From positions 16,390,232-16,454,231 of the forward strand of contig CM046299.1 in NCBI GenBank assembly GCA_025267735.1: a stretch of DNA of 64,000 nt, in the 5' to 3' direction. Made by a program: the position numbers and the translations under genes. Origin of the DNA: Mactra quadrangularis. Its lineage: Eukaryota > Mollusca > Bivalvia > Venerida > Mactridae. Shown here piece after piece: positions 45,870 to 59,366 of this stretch (its first letter is position 1; each line of letters starts with the position of its first letter). The notes below the pieces were generated by a model. It was not told the DNA's origin, made no database searches, and saw only the letters and a list, made by a program, of their open reading frames with translations.

Positions 45870-48560
45870 AGGCCCATTGAACTAAGACCATTGTCTAGAA
45901 TTAAAACGTACCTACTCGGTGTTGAAACACAGAGTTTAATCAGAATGTATTGATGTGAAATGTAGATTATACACTAAAATCATGCTCTATAAGAGCATTT
46001 CTCAAACCAAGCACTTTTGAGACATAATTCAAAGTGTCACAAAATGAGACCAACAGCATTAGTCAAATGCTGAAAAAATCTACCTGGTCAAAAAGACATC
46101 ATCAATTGAATTGAATTTCAATCCCATTGTGTCTAAAAAACACACAGAAAAATAGATTTGAAAGTAAAATGGGTGTAAATATATTATATATCTAAATTTA
46201 TTAAGTTTAGTTAATTTTCCTCCACATCAAAAGTTAAGATCATGTCTTATATATAATTTGTTTACTATATTGAACAAGATTTCAACATCACATTTCACCA
46301 TTTTAATGTACTAAATTTTATCTGCCTAAAGTTTTATAGAAATCAGATTCTACGTATTATCAATAAACTTGGATGTTACAGCCGTCTTAACCTCTTTAAT
46401 GTAATTTTATCAACACTCAAAGTTTGAGGTTTATTATAAGCAGAGAATTCTTAAATACTAACATATTAAATAATATCATGGAAACATACATGTATTCACT
46501 TAGCCAAAGTCACCCTTATTATCAAGTCTTCTCTATACTCCATAATAAAAACAAACAACATAATAGCTTTAACCAGACGTGCTATATGCGGTTTTAATGG
46601 TTTACAGTATGTACAAGTTACAATAACGATGTAAAGATAACTGTTCAGTGAAATAATATGACATCTTAGTGTTACATGAATGAAAATATCTTGTTTCTTG
46701 TAAAATACAAAACTGCAAACACATACTGTATGAAATATCTATTGATAAGTATCAAAATGCGACAGACTCGCCCAGTAAAAACCAGAGATCGACATTTATT
46801 ATTTTTGTCTTTGCTCTGGAAAACTGTGTCAGTTTGTCAAGACAGATAGATAGTCAAGTGTCTGCCGCTGAATGTTAGACCTCATTCTTGATACTATATA
46901 ATAACTCTGATTGCTAAATCTTTACTAGATCGTACACGATAACATGTTTTCCTTAAACTATAAAATATTCAATATGCATATATAATGTCAATTAGTTAGA
47001 TACCCATTGAAAAAACAGTGTATGGACAAACAATATACTGATTAATGTCATGGCAAACAATATGTATTACTATTAACAGCATAAAAACTTGAACTTATAA
47101 GTTACAGAGCAAAAGGAACAATATTTAGGACAATTACGGTGACAATATTAGTTAATCATGTATTTGTTTTTATATTAAACTAAATAAAATTTACATTAAT
47201 AAATTCTAAAAAGAATACATAAACTTGCTCAGACTAAATCCTTAAATGAAGACATAACTGTGCTAAAATGTTTATTTACATCCAGTAAATCTATATCACT
47301 GATATTTTACAAAATTTGACATACAAATTTGACTAGTTATTATTAATTTTGTCCTCTTAAATGTGATCGTAAAAACATACACTCTTATAATATATTAACA
47401 CACATATATATATATATATAAATATAAAGGCTGAAAGCGCTACGGCAAATTAATTAGCGTCTTTAATTATATATAATATATATATATATATATATACATG
47501 ATTTTAAGAGAATTCGACAACAAATTTGGAATTCAAAATTTTCCTAAAACGTCAACCCCTTATCATGCAATAAATTTTGCGTGTTTTCACCGCAAAAGCA
47601 ACTGGTAAAATGAACATAAAATCCTAATTATTACCCGCGAAAACCAACATATTCACGCTTTCCCCGTGCTCAAACAATTACATTTCACTGTACTGAATAT
47701 GTAACGCAGAAGACAATTATTTTACGCTATACTACGTAACGGGTAAAATGTTAATTAAATTGCTATGTTAGATAGAAAGCAATTTTAGGTCTCAATTATT
47801 TCAATGCTGAATAAACATACAAGCTAATGAGCCCCATTGCTCATGAAGCAATCATGGAAGATCAGTTGCATTGATACAAAAACTAATGAAAGACATTTCA
47901 ACTATGGGCAGTCAGACATAGCATTTGTTTGAAACCCTTCTCAAACCCATATCTTAATAAAATAAGTTGCTACCTAAGTTACGTAGAAATGTAAAAATCT
48001 ATTGATCATATTCTTATATATACCGAAGTCTCAAGCAACGATCCTGACAAATTCCAAATATAAGTATCAAAGCGCTGATAGCGCTGTCAGGCATGGGGTT
48101 TTGGTAGAGTAAATGTCTGTATACAACTCATGGAAGCGATACAAGAGACCTTTACCTTACATAAACTAGAAAAGATATACACGTGTTTCTTTTCGTCTGC
48201 TTGCTAACGTGTAATGCAGACTATATTAATTGCAGTGGTAATTATCCCTTTATTTGCGTGTGCACAATCGAATGTAATCGTGCACGACAAATTTTGATGT
48301 TGATTTGCCACAGTCCACTACTAAACATGGGGAAACCCCATGTAATAAAACTGAAGAATACTGAGCAATGTTTGAATATAATTTCTAGCTGTAAAATTAT
48401 AACATCTAAACTTAATGAATTCTATAAGTCCAGCAAAATAATGCGGCCAAATATTACATTATTATTTCAACTTTAATTTATGGATCAATACAGATCAGCT
48501 ACATGTAAGAGACGGAAATAAATTAAATATATTAATCAATTAATTTATATCAGTATTCGA
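45870..48560. other. Gene-free AT-rich stretch
   Basis: No exon was recognised. It contains the TA microsatellites listed at 47403-47500 and a short frame at 48183-48476 without motif. Confidence 0.4.
47403..47500. repeat. Two (TA)n microsatellites
   Basis: TA runs at about 47403-47421 and 47468-47497 are separated by a short spacer containing GGCTGAAAGCGCTACGGC. Confidence 0.85.
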
Positions 48561-48939
48561 TAGGGCTGCATATCTTGGCCAAGGTCGCAATACGATACAT
48601 ATCACAATATATGCCTCCCGATAACGATATAAATTGCGATACAATGTAAATTGTAAATTTGGTATGAATGCATTGACAAATTATGATATCTTTTTAAACA
48701 ATCATAAAATCAACAAAACAAATGTTATCTTTGTTTAATGATTATTGAGAATAAGAAGTAAATTTTGAGTAAAGATTGCAATTGCAAGTTAAATGCTATA
48801 GATATAGTATATTTTGTTTTCAACTGATTTCTTGTAAAGGGCCTTCTGAATTGCGATTGTTTAGGACGCGATTCAATACACCCGTATGGACAGTCACAAA
48901 TACGATCTCACGATGCATCGGTGAATCGTTACAGCCCTA
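48561..48939. mobile_element. hAT-like MITE with perfect 8-bp TSD
   Basis: The 379-bp element begins TAGGGCTG and ends CAGCCCTA. It is bordered by identical GTATTCGA octamers at 48553-48560 and 48940-48947. Short ACGAT/CGATAC words cluster near both ends. No coding capacity. Confidence 0.9.
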
Positions 48940-48947
48940 GTATTCGA

Positions 48948-50740
48948 GTAGCTGGCAGTAAAATTAATCACTATCATAAACTTGAAAGCCCTTAATTCAA
49001 TAGTTATCAACAAAAACAATATGGTCAAATCTCATAAAGTTAAATTTTAATTAATAGAATCAGTTCAGAGATGGAAGCAACGCAATCTAGCAGTAAGTCT
49101 ATATCAAAATTTTCAGTTAAGTCAATGAAGCTCTCATAATACACTGTTGTTCAAGCTTGTAACAGAAAAGGAATGATGTAGACAAATAAAGTAAAGTAAC
49201 CAGGTTCAGATAAATAAGTTCTTTGGTATAGCTGGATAGTAGATGTTCATATTTTCAAGATTTCTCCAAAGAATTTATTGAGACATGCCTCTTAATAGAG
49301 TAATAATCATATCAATATATAATCATCAAATTATAAAAGTTAGGCTAGTTGCTACAAACTTGTATCAACCAAAATAATAAACATATAACCTCAGTTCATG
49401 TTACTGCCAATCATTTCAAAACCAGTGCAATCAGAAAAAATACTACATACTTATCTTAAATTCATTAAATATTCAAACTACCAAGCTATGGTGAGGTATA
49501 TCTAACAACTATAATGCAACCATTTAAAATTTCAACTACAAGAGTCATTCATAGATGGTACAATATATTTTTGTACTGATTTCTCAACAAATATAAGTCA
49601 GTAAATAGAGTAACTCACATTTATTAGAGATGAAAAATACACTGACTTAACAATTAAACAAGAAATATAATGTGGAAACCACATTAAAACCAGATTGAAA
49701 AACTTTAACCTCAAATATTACAAAGGGAAATAATCCCCACCCGCCAGCAAGCCTAACTGACCACCTGCCTACCCGACTGTGTTTTGTTAAACTATATGCC
49801 GATTTTTTTCGATGAAAAATCCAGCTAAAAATGAGAAATTCTATATACAGCTGGCCAAAACTGTACAGAAAACATTGAACATATTTAAGTATGTCTATCG
49901 CGTAACTTAGCATTGCAATATTTAATATGTCTTAGTAAGATGCACAAAAAATAGTGAAAACTCCTAATTGAAATCTATTCTTTTAATACTACATAACAGT
50001 ATAATTGAAAAAAGGGTATGTAAAAGTCACCATTATCAAACCCATGATCAAATGTACAAAAAATAAAAACAACAAAACTTCTTATTGAAATCTATTCAAA
50101 TAACTAATGTCTATGGTGTAGTATCATCATTTAATAAAAACAATAAACCATGGATACACTTATCAAAGCCATACACATGTCTGTTCATTTTTATATATAA
50201 ACCTCTATCTACAATACAAAACTTAGTAAACATTGTGCTTATGGTGAAGTTTAGCCACATGGGAATGCTTGTTATCATATACTGGACTGTGGCATGTGGT
50301 TCACCTAACCAGCTCTCTAAGAATTACCCTTCAAACCAAATCAAACATGTGACTATGGTTAAGTTGAGTTACATGGGAATACTTGTAATCATAGATATGA
50401 CCATGGGGTGTGGTTCACCTAACCGACTCACATAGATTAACCTTCAACATGAGACCAACAGCTTTAACTGATAATAATCTTATACAAATTTCATAGAAGG
50501 GTATGACCTGCAGTGACACATGAAAGCGTGCAATTACTAAGAAATACACTAAATATATAAAACAACATAATTAAGTATTTGTTACAATGATAATACATTG
50601 TTAACATTTCAGTCAACTCTGATATACGAATATAATGTACAAAAGTACATATTTCTAGCAAGTATACTTAAATAATGAATAGGATTTCACTTGAGTTTAA
50701 CAATGAACATTATAAATGTAACTAACATCTAAACAATACT
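48948..50740. other. Gene-free AT-rich stretch with a 114-bp duplication
   Basis: No exon was recognised. The only structure is the duplication at 50230-50440. The frames at 49647-49913 and 50085-50435 show no motif, and the latter runs through the duplication. Confidence 0.4.
50230..50440 (+). repeat. Two tandem copies of a 114-bp unit
   Basis: The landmark ACATGGGAAT occurs at about 50257 and 50371, and GTGTGGTTCACCTAACC-like sequence recurs in each copy. The copies are moderately diverged. Confidence 0.65.
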
Positions 50741-51700
50741 CAATACAATGACGTCTTCCGATCTAGCTATCCCCCCAGAATTACCTGGGTCCTTCTCTAG
50801 ATTACTCGGATAACAATACTTGATACAATGACGTCTTCCGATCTAGCTATCCCCCCAGAATTTACTAGGTCCTTTACTAGATTACTCGGATAACAATACT
50901 CGATACAATGACGTCTTCCGATCTAGCTATCCCCCCAGAATTTACTGGGTCCTTCACTAGATTACTCGGATAACAATACTTGATACAATGACGTCTTCCG
51001 ATCTAGTTATCCCCCCAGAATTACCTGGGTCCTTCACTAGATTACTCGGATAACAATACTTGATACAGTGACGTCTTCCGATCTAGCTATCCCCCCAGAA
51101 TTTACTAGGTCCTTTACTAGATTACTCGGATAACAATACTCGATACAATGACGTCTTCCGATCTAGCTATCCCCCCAGAATTTACTGGGTCCTTCACTAG
51201 ATTACTCGGATAACAATACTTGATACAATGACGTCTTCCGATCTAGTTATCCCCCCAGAATTACCTGGGTCCTTCACTAGATTACTCGGATAACAATACT
51301 TGATACAGTGACGTCTTCCGATCTAGCTATCCCCCCAGAATTACCTGGGTCCTTCACTAGATTACTCGGATAACAATACTTGATACAATGACGTCTTCCG
51401 ATCTAGCTATCCCCCCAGAATTACCTGGGTCCTTCACTAGATTACTCGGATAACAATACTTGATACAATGACGTCTTCCGATCTAGTTATCCCCCCAGAA
51501 TTACCTGGGTCCTTCTCTAGATTACTCGGATAACAATACTTGATACAGTGACGTCTTCCGATCTAGCTATCCCCCCAGAATTACCTGGGTCCTTCACTAG
51601 ATTACTCGGATAACAATACTTGATACAATGACATCTTCCGATCTAGCTATCCCCCCAGAGTTACCTGGGTCCTTTACTAGATTGCTCGGATTGTAGATCT
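50741..51700 (+). repeat. Array F, 80-bp satellite, 12 monomers
   Basis: The period is exactly 80 bp (monomers start at 50741, 50821 and so on to 51621). Each contains ATACAATGACGTCTTCCGAT, CTATCCCCCCAGAATT and CTAGATTACTCGGATAACAA. Diagnostic variants recur every third monomer, giving a 240-bp higher-order unit. A diverged single copy lies at 51806-51876. Confidence 0.95.
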
Positions 51701-52100
51701 TTTACCAGTTTATCTGGTATATAATATTGTTGTTTCAATTGTATATTATCAATAATCCATCTTTCATTTGAATTTATGAATGAACATTATAGCATCTAAA
51801 CAATCCTGAATACAATGACATCTTCCAATCTAGCTATCCCCCCAGAATAAACTGGGTCCTTCACTAGATTGTTCGGATTATAGGTCTTTCACCAGGTTAT
51901 CTGGTATATTATTCTTATATATTAATTTCAATTATATATTATCAATGATCCATCTTTTTCTTTCTTTCTTATACTTGCTTGGATCATTCGTATTTTTTCT
52001 ATATATTATTGTATATTATCAATGATCCATCTTTTTCTTTCTTTCTTATACTTGCTTGGATCATTCATATTTTTTCTATATATTATTCTTTTATATCTAT
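51701..52100 (+). repeat. Right flank of array F with duplicated segments
   Basis: The flank AATGAACATTATAGCATCTAAACAAT leading into a monomer also occurs left of the array (50703-50740). At 51945 and 52023 a 78-bp segment (GATCCATCTTTTTCTTTCTT) is duplicated in tandem. Confidence 0.7.
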
Positions 52101-54889
52101 TCATTTTTTCTATTCATTTGATCTATTTTTTGGAGCATTGTTATCAAGCTTGATTAGTGCTATTCACATGTATAATGTATAAATATATTTTAAAAACTAT
52201 TTAGTTTCTAATTTCCCAAATATCATTAACCAAAGAATGAAAAACTAAGCTGACAATAATACGAAAATTAGGTTGTTTGATACATTCGTATGTATGTATG
52301 ACCATCATTTATTTTGTTTCTGTAACTTCTAAACTTCTATCATATGGTATATAAAATATAAATTTTCAGTCAGATAAACAATTATCTTCTGACAGCTGAT
52401 AAAATTTCAAGTACCATCAAAGTATTGGGGGGAGTGCACATTTAGCGCACTCAGAATAAAGAATATGACAAATTTGGTACACTATACCACTTTAAAGCTT
52501 ACAAGTGTACTCAGGGAAGTGACCAAAAGAAATTATAAAAACCTTCGCCATTTATTTACACACAGTCAACTATTTTTGTATTGTAAATACAGGTTAAACA
52601 ATTTTAGAACTCAAGTGATGGCATTGATTGCATGACTTCTTAGTTACATGTTAATTGATAAATTAATAACAAAAATTACAACAAAAGTATGGGTCATACT
52701 AAAGAGTGCTTACTGTATCGAAAGAATATGACTATACTCTTTTATAAAAAAATCAGTAGTAATTTATTAATCTGTTTTTACAGTAAATCATGATATTCAT
52801 GGGTTTAGTCATAGAGGCACACTTTGTTTTTACTAACAAGTTATTCAATGTTTTCTTTACAAGACTGGTCAGTCAGTACATAATCTATTCTCAATTTTCT
52901 TCATGTCATACAGAGTATTGAATTTATTAAAAATCAATTAAATTGTAAAGACAAAAAGAAAATTAATTAAAAGTTTGATACAAAAACTTTTTTTCTTAAA
53001 CAGTTGAAATAATAATTTAGCCAGTGCTTTGATTTTTAAAATTTACCAGAAAGGAACACATTTAAGATCAAATGCATGCATAAAAACAGTGGTCGTTGCA
53101 TTTCCTACAACTATGCTCTCCTAAACCAAATACATTTGATAAAAGAGGCACTATTGCAATTAAGTCAATTATGACAATAATGAGTATTATCAACCAAGGT
53201 TAGGCTTTAATGTATCAGTTTATATATAACTAGAGTAAATACAGTATTATACTATAACTTTGTAAGTAAATGACAAAAACAGAATCCCGCTCTTACGTAC
53301 AACTGTATGTTGCGCCGTAATTTGTGAACTCCAAGCCATTGCTGACCAGAAATATACCTCCTTAGAGAGCATAAGACCTAGTGTACACTATTTGAAATCC
53401 ATGAGGTGCTGTCGTAAGTTATATAATTTGCACCCTATACCAGTGCTTGAACCTACACGGACAGGCTGCTAGCTCGATGATACTCTAATTCAAACATTAT
53501 ATATGCATTAGAGTTTCATAGAGCTAGAGACCTGGGCCGACATATTGCACCAACATCTACAATTTCCAAGTGTACAAAACAATGGAAGAAGTCAATTACC
53601 AACATTATCATAGTAATCACCATAGTAAATGAACTTTAACTATTACAGAAGAGTTCAGAATAACTCACATTAATAATGTATATATGTTTGACTTTTACAG
53701 TGAGTTCAACTAGACCTGCATGTTTTGTTCATATCAAAATTGATATAGTACTTTAAAATAATTTCTGACAGAGGTTAAAGTGTTTCCACACAGCAATACA
53801 GTAGTTTCTTCTGGGAGTATTATCAACAGAAAATAAAATATTTTTTTTACCTGATACAAGGGAGATAACCTGATTTCAATTAACCATGCATACTATGGAT
53901 GCAGATAATGATAATTAAAACCTAACAGTATATCAAGACTATAGAAAATGCTATAAATAATAGGTCAAGATTGTAGATTTGGACTATTATACCTTGTAAA
54001 TGTTATAAAAAAGCTATAAAAATAAGCTACATTTATCTATTAAAACACTATACTTCATATTTTAGTCAATGAATAGCCTATTTTGAAAATTAATGTAAAA
54101 ACAGGAGTAAATTTATTCATCTAATGAAATATTTCACTAAAATGAATACCTAATTGTCCTAATACTGATTGCACTGTGAATTTTAACAATCAACAACAAA
54201 ACAACATAATCTGTAAGGTATTAAGTAATTGAAATAAAAAATTCTTACTAGATCTTTAGAAATGTTATGATAATATAGATAATAATTTTATGGCTAATCG
54301 ACTTTCGATGTTGAGAAACGACGCTCTGATTCGCTGTTGGTGTAAGCTAGGCGGAGCATAATCAATAATTGACATGTACACAATATTATTAAATCACCAA
54401 AATGGTAACACACGAGGCAACATTATTGCCCGAATCGTCCTCGTGGCTGAGCCCTGTTATCAATATTTAACAAGTGCTTTGATTTTGAGATCTAACAGAG
54501 GAAACACATTCAAGATTAAAAGTAGACATAAAATTGAAGAGGTCACAGGTCCTGTTACTATATTTTCCTAGACCATCTCTTCCTATTGGATGATTATAAA
54601 AAGATATATACATATTAATTATATATGTATTGACAAAAGATACAGTATTTTACTTAGTTATCTACATCAACCTATTCCAGTACAAGCTAGAATCTTCCAT
54701 CACAATGCTTCCCCCTTGATGTGGAAGAATGATTGTCTCTTTGAGACTTTTTAAAAGGCTCCAGATTATTTCAGTTAAATATGGTATTGTTAAGAAAGAA
54801 TTTTAGAAATTCAATACACAATATGAACTTTAACAAATATGAAATCTGACCAAGTTGTATCATGCATAAAATGTCAACTATGAACTATC
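52101..54889. other. Gene-free AT-rich stretch
   Basis: No exon or tandem repeat was recognised. The segment 53280-53540 is slightly GC-richer and has a box B-like sequence on the minus strand near 53450, possibly a decayed SINE. Confidence 0.35.
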
Positions 54890-55775
54890 ACATGAACTCT
54901 TGACTAGGTCTCAAACTGGACTGTGCCAAGTTTGAGTATTTTAATACTTAACAAATAACTAGATTTCATTGATCAAGTGATCTAAGATGCTGGATAATGA
55001 TCTTTTGGTCCTTTTCTGCTGTGAGTTTAATGCTTCTAACATACCAGCCATGAAACATAAAACTAAATGATATCAAGAAAAAAATATACAGGAAAAATAT
55101 GTGGAATCTAAAAGTTTGACTTCTACCTAATAACACAAAAGGAAATATCCTAACTAAATGCTGCTACTTGGCAAAAAAAACTTTGCACTTCCCAAAAGAT
55201 ATGCAGGTAGCTATCAGAAAGTAAGAGGCAAAACCATAGACAATCCAATGTCTATGGACAATCAATGCCCACATTACCACTCCAACACATCGAATGGGGT
55301 ATTTTGACCTTAAATTTGATTCCACATAATACGAAAAAAATACAATGCAAAAAAACTAATGTAAATGCTATTTATATAACTACACACGAAAAAAACTGTG
55401 TACCTCTCAAAAGATATGCTGGTAGCTATCAGAAAGTAAGGGGCTAAACCATAGACAATCCAATGTCTATGGGCAATCAATGCCCACATTACCACTCCAA
55501 CATATTAAATGAGGTAAATTAACCTTGTTTAGTATGCAAAAAAAGGAGGCTGATAAAATTTATTGTGGAAAAAAAACTGTAGCATAAACAAACAATCCTA
55601 TCATATAACAACTTAATGATTCGGTCTCTATCAAACACACAGCAGAGAAGGATCAAAAGATCATAATCCAGCATCTTAGACCACTTGACCAATGAAAACT
55701 TGAAAGTAACTGAGTATATTGAAAATACTCAAAACCTGCACAGAGTTTGAGACAGGGTCAAGTCAGACCATGAAA
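54890..55775. mobile_element. Foldback element with tRNA-Leu-like ends, copy 1
   Basis: Inverted repeats of up to about 150 bp form the ends. The conserved part, read inward, is CATTGGTCAAGTGGTCTAAG then ATGCTGGAT, similar to the D-arm of tRNA-Leu. The middle holds a tandem duplication (55170-55290 and 55385-55510) of a segment with two adjacent hairpins: CCATAGACA/TGTCTATGG, then GGGCA/TGCCC. The minus-strand frames beginning MVMWALIAHRHW arise from this segment. Confidence 0.7.
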
Positions 55776-56039
55776 CCAACTACATGTATTCAGTACCACA
55801 CAAGTAAACTTAGATTAAGTTCATTATTTTGAGAATTTCCCTAAGAAGCCAATGAAATTTGCTATGCCGTTAGACTAGGCATCCAAAATGTTACCAGCTA
55901 GCTGTATAAGCTATTATTTGTTTTTTAAAACATTTATGGGCTTTTTTATCAATTAAATTTAATTATGTTAATTTTGTCAGGATCATTGATTGAGACTTCA
56001 ACATACGTGTATAATATGAACTAAATTTATACACACAAG
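55776..56039. other. Short spacer
   Basis: AT-rich DNA between the foldback element and minisatellite G, with nothing recognised. Confidence 0.4.
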
Positions 56040-56640
56040 CAAAAAAGACAGTTGAACCCCACCCATCTCTCGTTCGTACCCAATAGAAGTGTTTCTTAGG
56101 TACAAAGCACCTAACCCATCGCTCCTCATTCGAATCCAATCAAAGAGTTTCTTAGATACCAAGCACCCACCCATCTTTCCTCATCTGAACCTAATAAAAG
56201 AGTTTCTTAGATACCCAGCACCCCACCCATCGCTCCTCGTTCAAATCCAATTGAATAGTTTCTTAAGTACCAAGCACCCCACCCATCTTTCCTCATCCTA
56301 ACCCAATAGAAGAGTTTCTTAAATACCTATCACCCCACTCATCTCTCCTTGTCGGAACCCAATTGAAGAGTTTCTTAGATACCTATCACCCAACCCATCG
56401 CTCCTCATTTGAATCCAATGGAAGAGTTTCTTAGATACCTAGCACCCCACTCATCTTACGTTAGAACACAATTGAAGGGTTTCTTAGATACTGTACCAAT
56501 CACCCAACCCATCGCTCCTCATTCGAATCCAATTGAAGAGTTTCTTAGATACTTAGCAACCCATCTGCCTCTCCTATTCCAAACCCAATTGAAGAGTTTC
56601 TTAGATACCTAGCACACAATCCAACTTTCATCTTCCAAAC
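56040..56640 (+). repeat. Array G, about 56-bp minisatellite, ten units
   Basis: The unit contains CACCCCACCCATCGCTCCTC, ATTCGAATCCAATTGAAGAG and TTTCTTAGATACC. The frames at 56089-56301 and 56409-56612 are repeat translations. Confidence 0.9.
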
Positions 56641-56924
56641 CCAATACACAAACTATTCTTAACATCATATGTGATGAAATTAAAAAACTGTCAACAGTAA
56701 ATGTTAGCATGTCCTATACTAACATCTTAGGCTGGTTCCTTTAGTTTATATAATACAATGTATTTTATGAATTAGAAAATCCTGTAAGTCATGAAAATGT
56801 TATTATGCTTTATCAATCATTTTACATTTATTAGAGTTTTATAATGTATAATAATTGCTATTTTGAAATTCCCACAGAATAAGAAAATTTTATAATATCT
56901 TATTAATTTGAAATTCCTTTAGTA
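56641..56924. other. Short AT-rich spacer
   Basis: Nothing recognised between minisatellite G and the second foldback element. Confidence 0.4.
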
Positions 56925-57502
56925 TAAATACACTCAGTTATTAACAAGATTTTATTGATCAAGTGGTTGACACTGCTGAATCATGATCTTATGGTTCTTT
57001 TCTGCAGTGAGTCTGATGTTTCTAACATACCAGCCATGAAACATAAAACTGAATAATATCAGGAAAAAATAAAGGAAAAAAATGTTGCATCTAAATGTTT
57101 GACTTCTACCTAATAACACAAAATGATATATCCTAACTAAATGCTGCTGCTTGGCAAAAAAAACTTTGCACTTCCCAAAAGATATGCTGGTAGCTATCAG
57201 AAAGTAAGAGGTAAAACCATAGACAATCCAATGTCTATGGGCAATCAATGCCCACATTACCACTCCAACATATCAAATGAGGTAAACTGACCTTGTTTAA
57301 TATGCAAAAAAAGGAGGCTGATAATATATATTTTGAAAGTCGAGCATTTTTAAAATGAAACCTAAAGGCAAAGTCCTAACAGATAAACAATTAATGATTC
57401 AAGCAATATCAAACTCACAGCAGAAAAGAATCAAAAGATCATGATCCAGCATCTTAGACCACTTGACCAATGAAAACTTGAAAGTAACTGAGTGTATTGA
57501 AA
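56925..57502. mobile_element. Foldback element with tRNA-Leu-like ends, copy 2
   Basis: Shares both ends and the middle with copy 1 but has only one copy of the double-hairpin segment (57180-57260). The outer ends match as ACACTCAGTTA on the left and TAACTGAGTGT on the right. The frame at 56952-57263 (minus) lies inside it. Confidence 0.7.
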
Positions 57503-57514
57503 CCAAAATACAAA

Positions 57515-57660
57515 TTGAATTCAAATTCAATTCAATTCAATTAAAATCAATTCAAATCAATTCTATTTGATTCAATTCAATTCAGTTTAATTCAATTTAA
57601 TTTTATTTTATTTTATGTGATTAAATTCAAATTCAAATGCAATTCAAATTCAATTCAACG
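57515..57660. repeat. Degenerate AATTC/AATTT microsatellite
   Basis: Runs of TTCAATTCAA and ATTTTATTTT pentamers, with many interruptions. Confidence 0.85.
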
Positions 57661-57867
57661 CTTTCAAATTCATATTTCATACATTTTAAATTTTCAATAA
57701 TTAATGAAAGTTTACCCTATATCATTAATTTGAAATTTTAATTACCCAAAAATTCCGAGATAAACTTTAGTTAATTAAGCCTATGAAAAGGAACACAGTC
57801 ATTAATTTATACACAAAAAGCTAAGCCCCACATGTATAAGACTGTCTCAGGTTAATATGCACCAGCA

Positions 57868-58254
57868 TTACATCAATACCCACTTAGTACCATAAGTATC
57901 ATAATCTCTTAATACATTCAGTACCAAACAGTCTACGAAATAAGTGGGTTTCCAGTTGCCTAGAACAAGAGTCCTTGCCCAGAACAACACCTTTTTAATT
58001 CCAGGGCTTTTTTTCAATGATTGGGGAAGGGGCCTGGGGTCTTTTCTGATGTAGAACATTTGGGGAAATTTTATCGCAATTTCATAGAAAGGGGAACAAA
58101 AAATCCAAGTTAAACCCAAAATTTGGGGAAAACTGCATGATTTTAAAGAAATTTCAAAAGGGGAAGGCGCCTGTAAACGGCCCCTTTTATATAAGGGAAA
58201 AAAGGCCTGAATTCCGACAACCAAAATTTCTGGCAACAAAAATTTTACTAACAA
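57868..58254 (-). other. 128-codon open frame, probably repeat-derived
   Basis: The frame is uninterrupted but hydrophobic and motif-free. The DNA under it has two similar GGGGAAGG-containing segments (about 58022 and 58158) and a local palindrome GGCGCCTGTAAACGGCCCC. I do not recognise a protein family and suspect transposon DNA. Confidence 0.15.
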
Positions 58255-58432
58255 GAGAAAGTGTTTGATGCTAAATCAACCTGTTCGGGCAACCCCTTTC
58301 ATATCCTAATTTCTTTGACTGACCTAAGATGTCATATATCTAGATGAGATTTATTATAATCTACATTTCACATCAATACAAAAGTCTGATTCCGCATTTC
58401 AAAAGCAAACTTCGGAGTATCAAAAAATCATT

Positions 58433-58522
58433 CACAGGTGCCAGGTATAATGTTTACCCAACTTATTCATTACATTCTATATAATGCTTAAATATGGTAA
58501 AAATTGTCCCTGGTACCTGTGG
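58433..58522. repeat. 90-bp hairpin element
   Basis: Imperfect inverted arms of 27 bp (CACAGGTGCCAGGTATAATG against its mirror near 58505) with a 36-bp loop. Possibly a tiny MITE. Confidence 0.65.
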
Positions 58523-59366
58523 TACAAGTCAAATTACTACTAAAAGCAAGACTGTATTTGTCGTACATAATAATTAACAACAAAGTTCATTACTCTTTAA
58601 TCAACAAATAAGAGTTAATGCTAAATTAATGAATCGATACCTCACTGAAATTAATCAAAATTAATGTGATTTATATACTTTGAAAATTTATTCCAAAGTG
58701 CTTCCCCCATAAAAGGATAAGTTCAAAATAAATAAACCAAGCAGTCCATGTTTACATATTTGATAAATATAGACACGCTATATAAACTATACCATGATCA
58801 TGAAAAATGACTTGAAATGATACGAAAGTATTATTTTGTATATTAATTTATTCCTCCCCAGAAAAAGAAATTATGATTTTTTTTTACTTAATTACACTTC
58901 AGACCATAATACATCAGTGAACCCAAGTTTCAGTTAAGTTAAAATCAGGAAATAAATTAAGGTACAGTACTTTATAGTATGTACATAAAGTTCTCTACAT
59001 ACTCGAGTAAATAGCTTCAAGTACTAAGAGTGTTCCACAAGTTTCAAGACAAGTAATAGATTCAATATCTATATTAGATATGAATACAGCTTCATCTAAA
59101 GATACATTACTTTATTCATATATTGATATGAAATCATTTCAAGACGGTCTAAATATAGACAAACACAATGCAATGGACCTTCCATGAGTGACCTAAATTA
59201 TAATTAAAGCTGTTGCTGAGCATGGTATAATATGCCAAATAAATTTCAAAAAGCACAAAACTTATGACATTGCAGCATATGAACATACTGCTAAAAATGT
59301 GTTTTTACATAGTACACAACATACACATACAGCTTTATACTCTTAGATACTTAAAGTATACAAGTC
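58523..59366. other. Gene-free AT-rich stretch
   Basis: Nothing recognised; might be 3' UTR or intron of a minus-strand gene lying to the right. Confidence 0.35.

Noticed and set aside
48183..48476. 97-codon plus-strand frame with a hydrophobic start
   Set aside because: No family motif, AT-rich composition like its surroundings, and no promoter or polyadenylation context.
53440..53530. Possible third SINE family on the minus strand
   Set aside because: Only a box B-like GGTTCAAGCAC could be seen; box A and a second copy are lacking.
55310..57263. Two similar minus-strand frames starting MVMWALIAHRHW as a gene pair
   Set aside because: The similarity follows the duplicated foldback element, the frames diverge after about 30 residues, and the shared part is the double-hairpin DNA.
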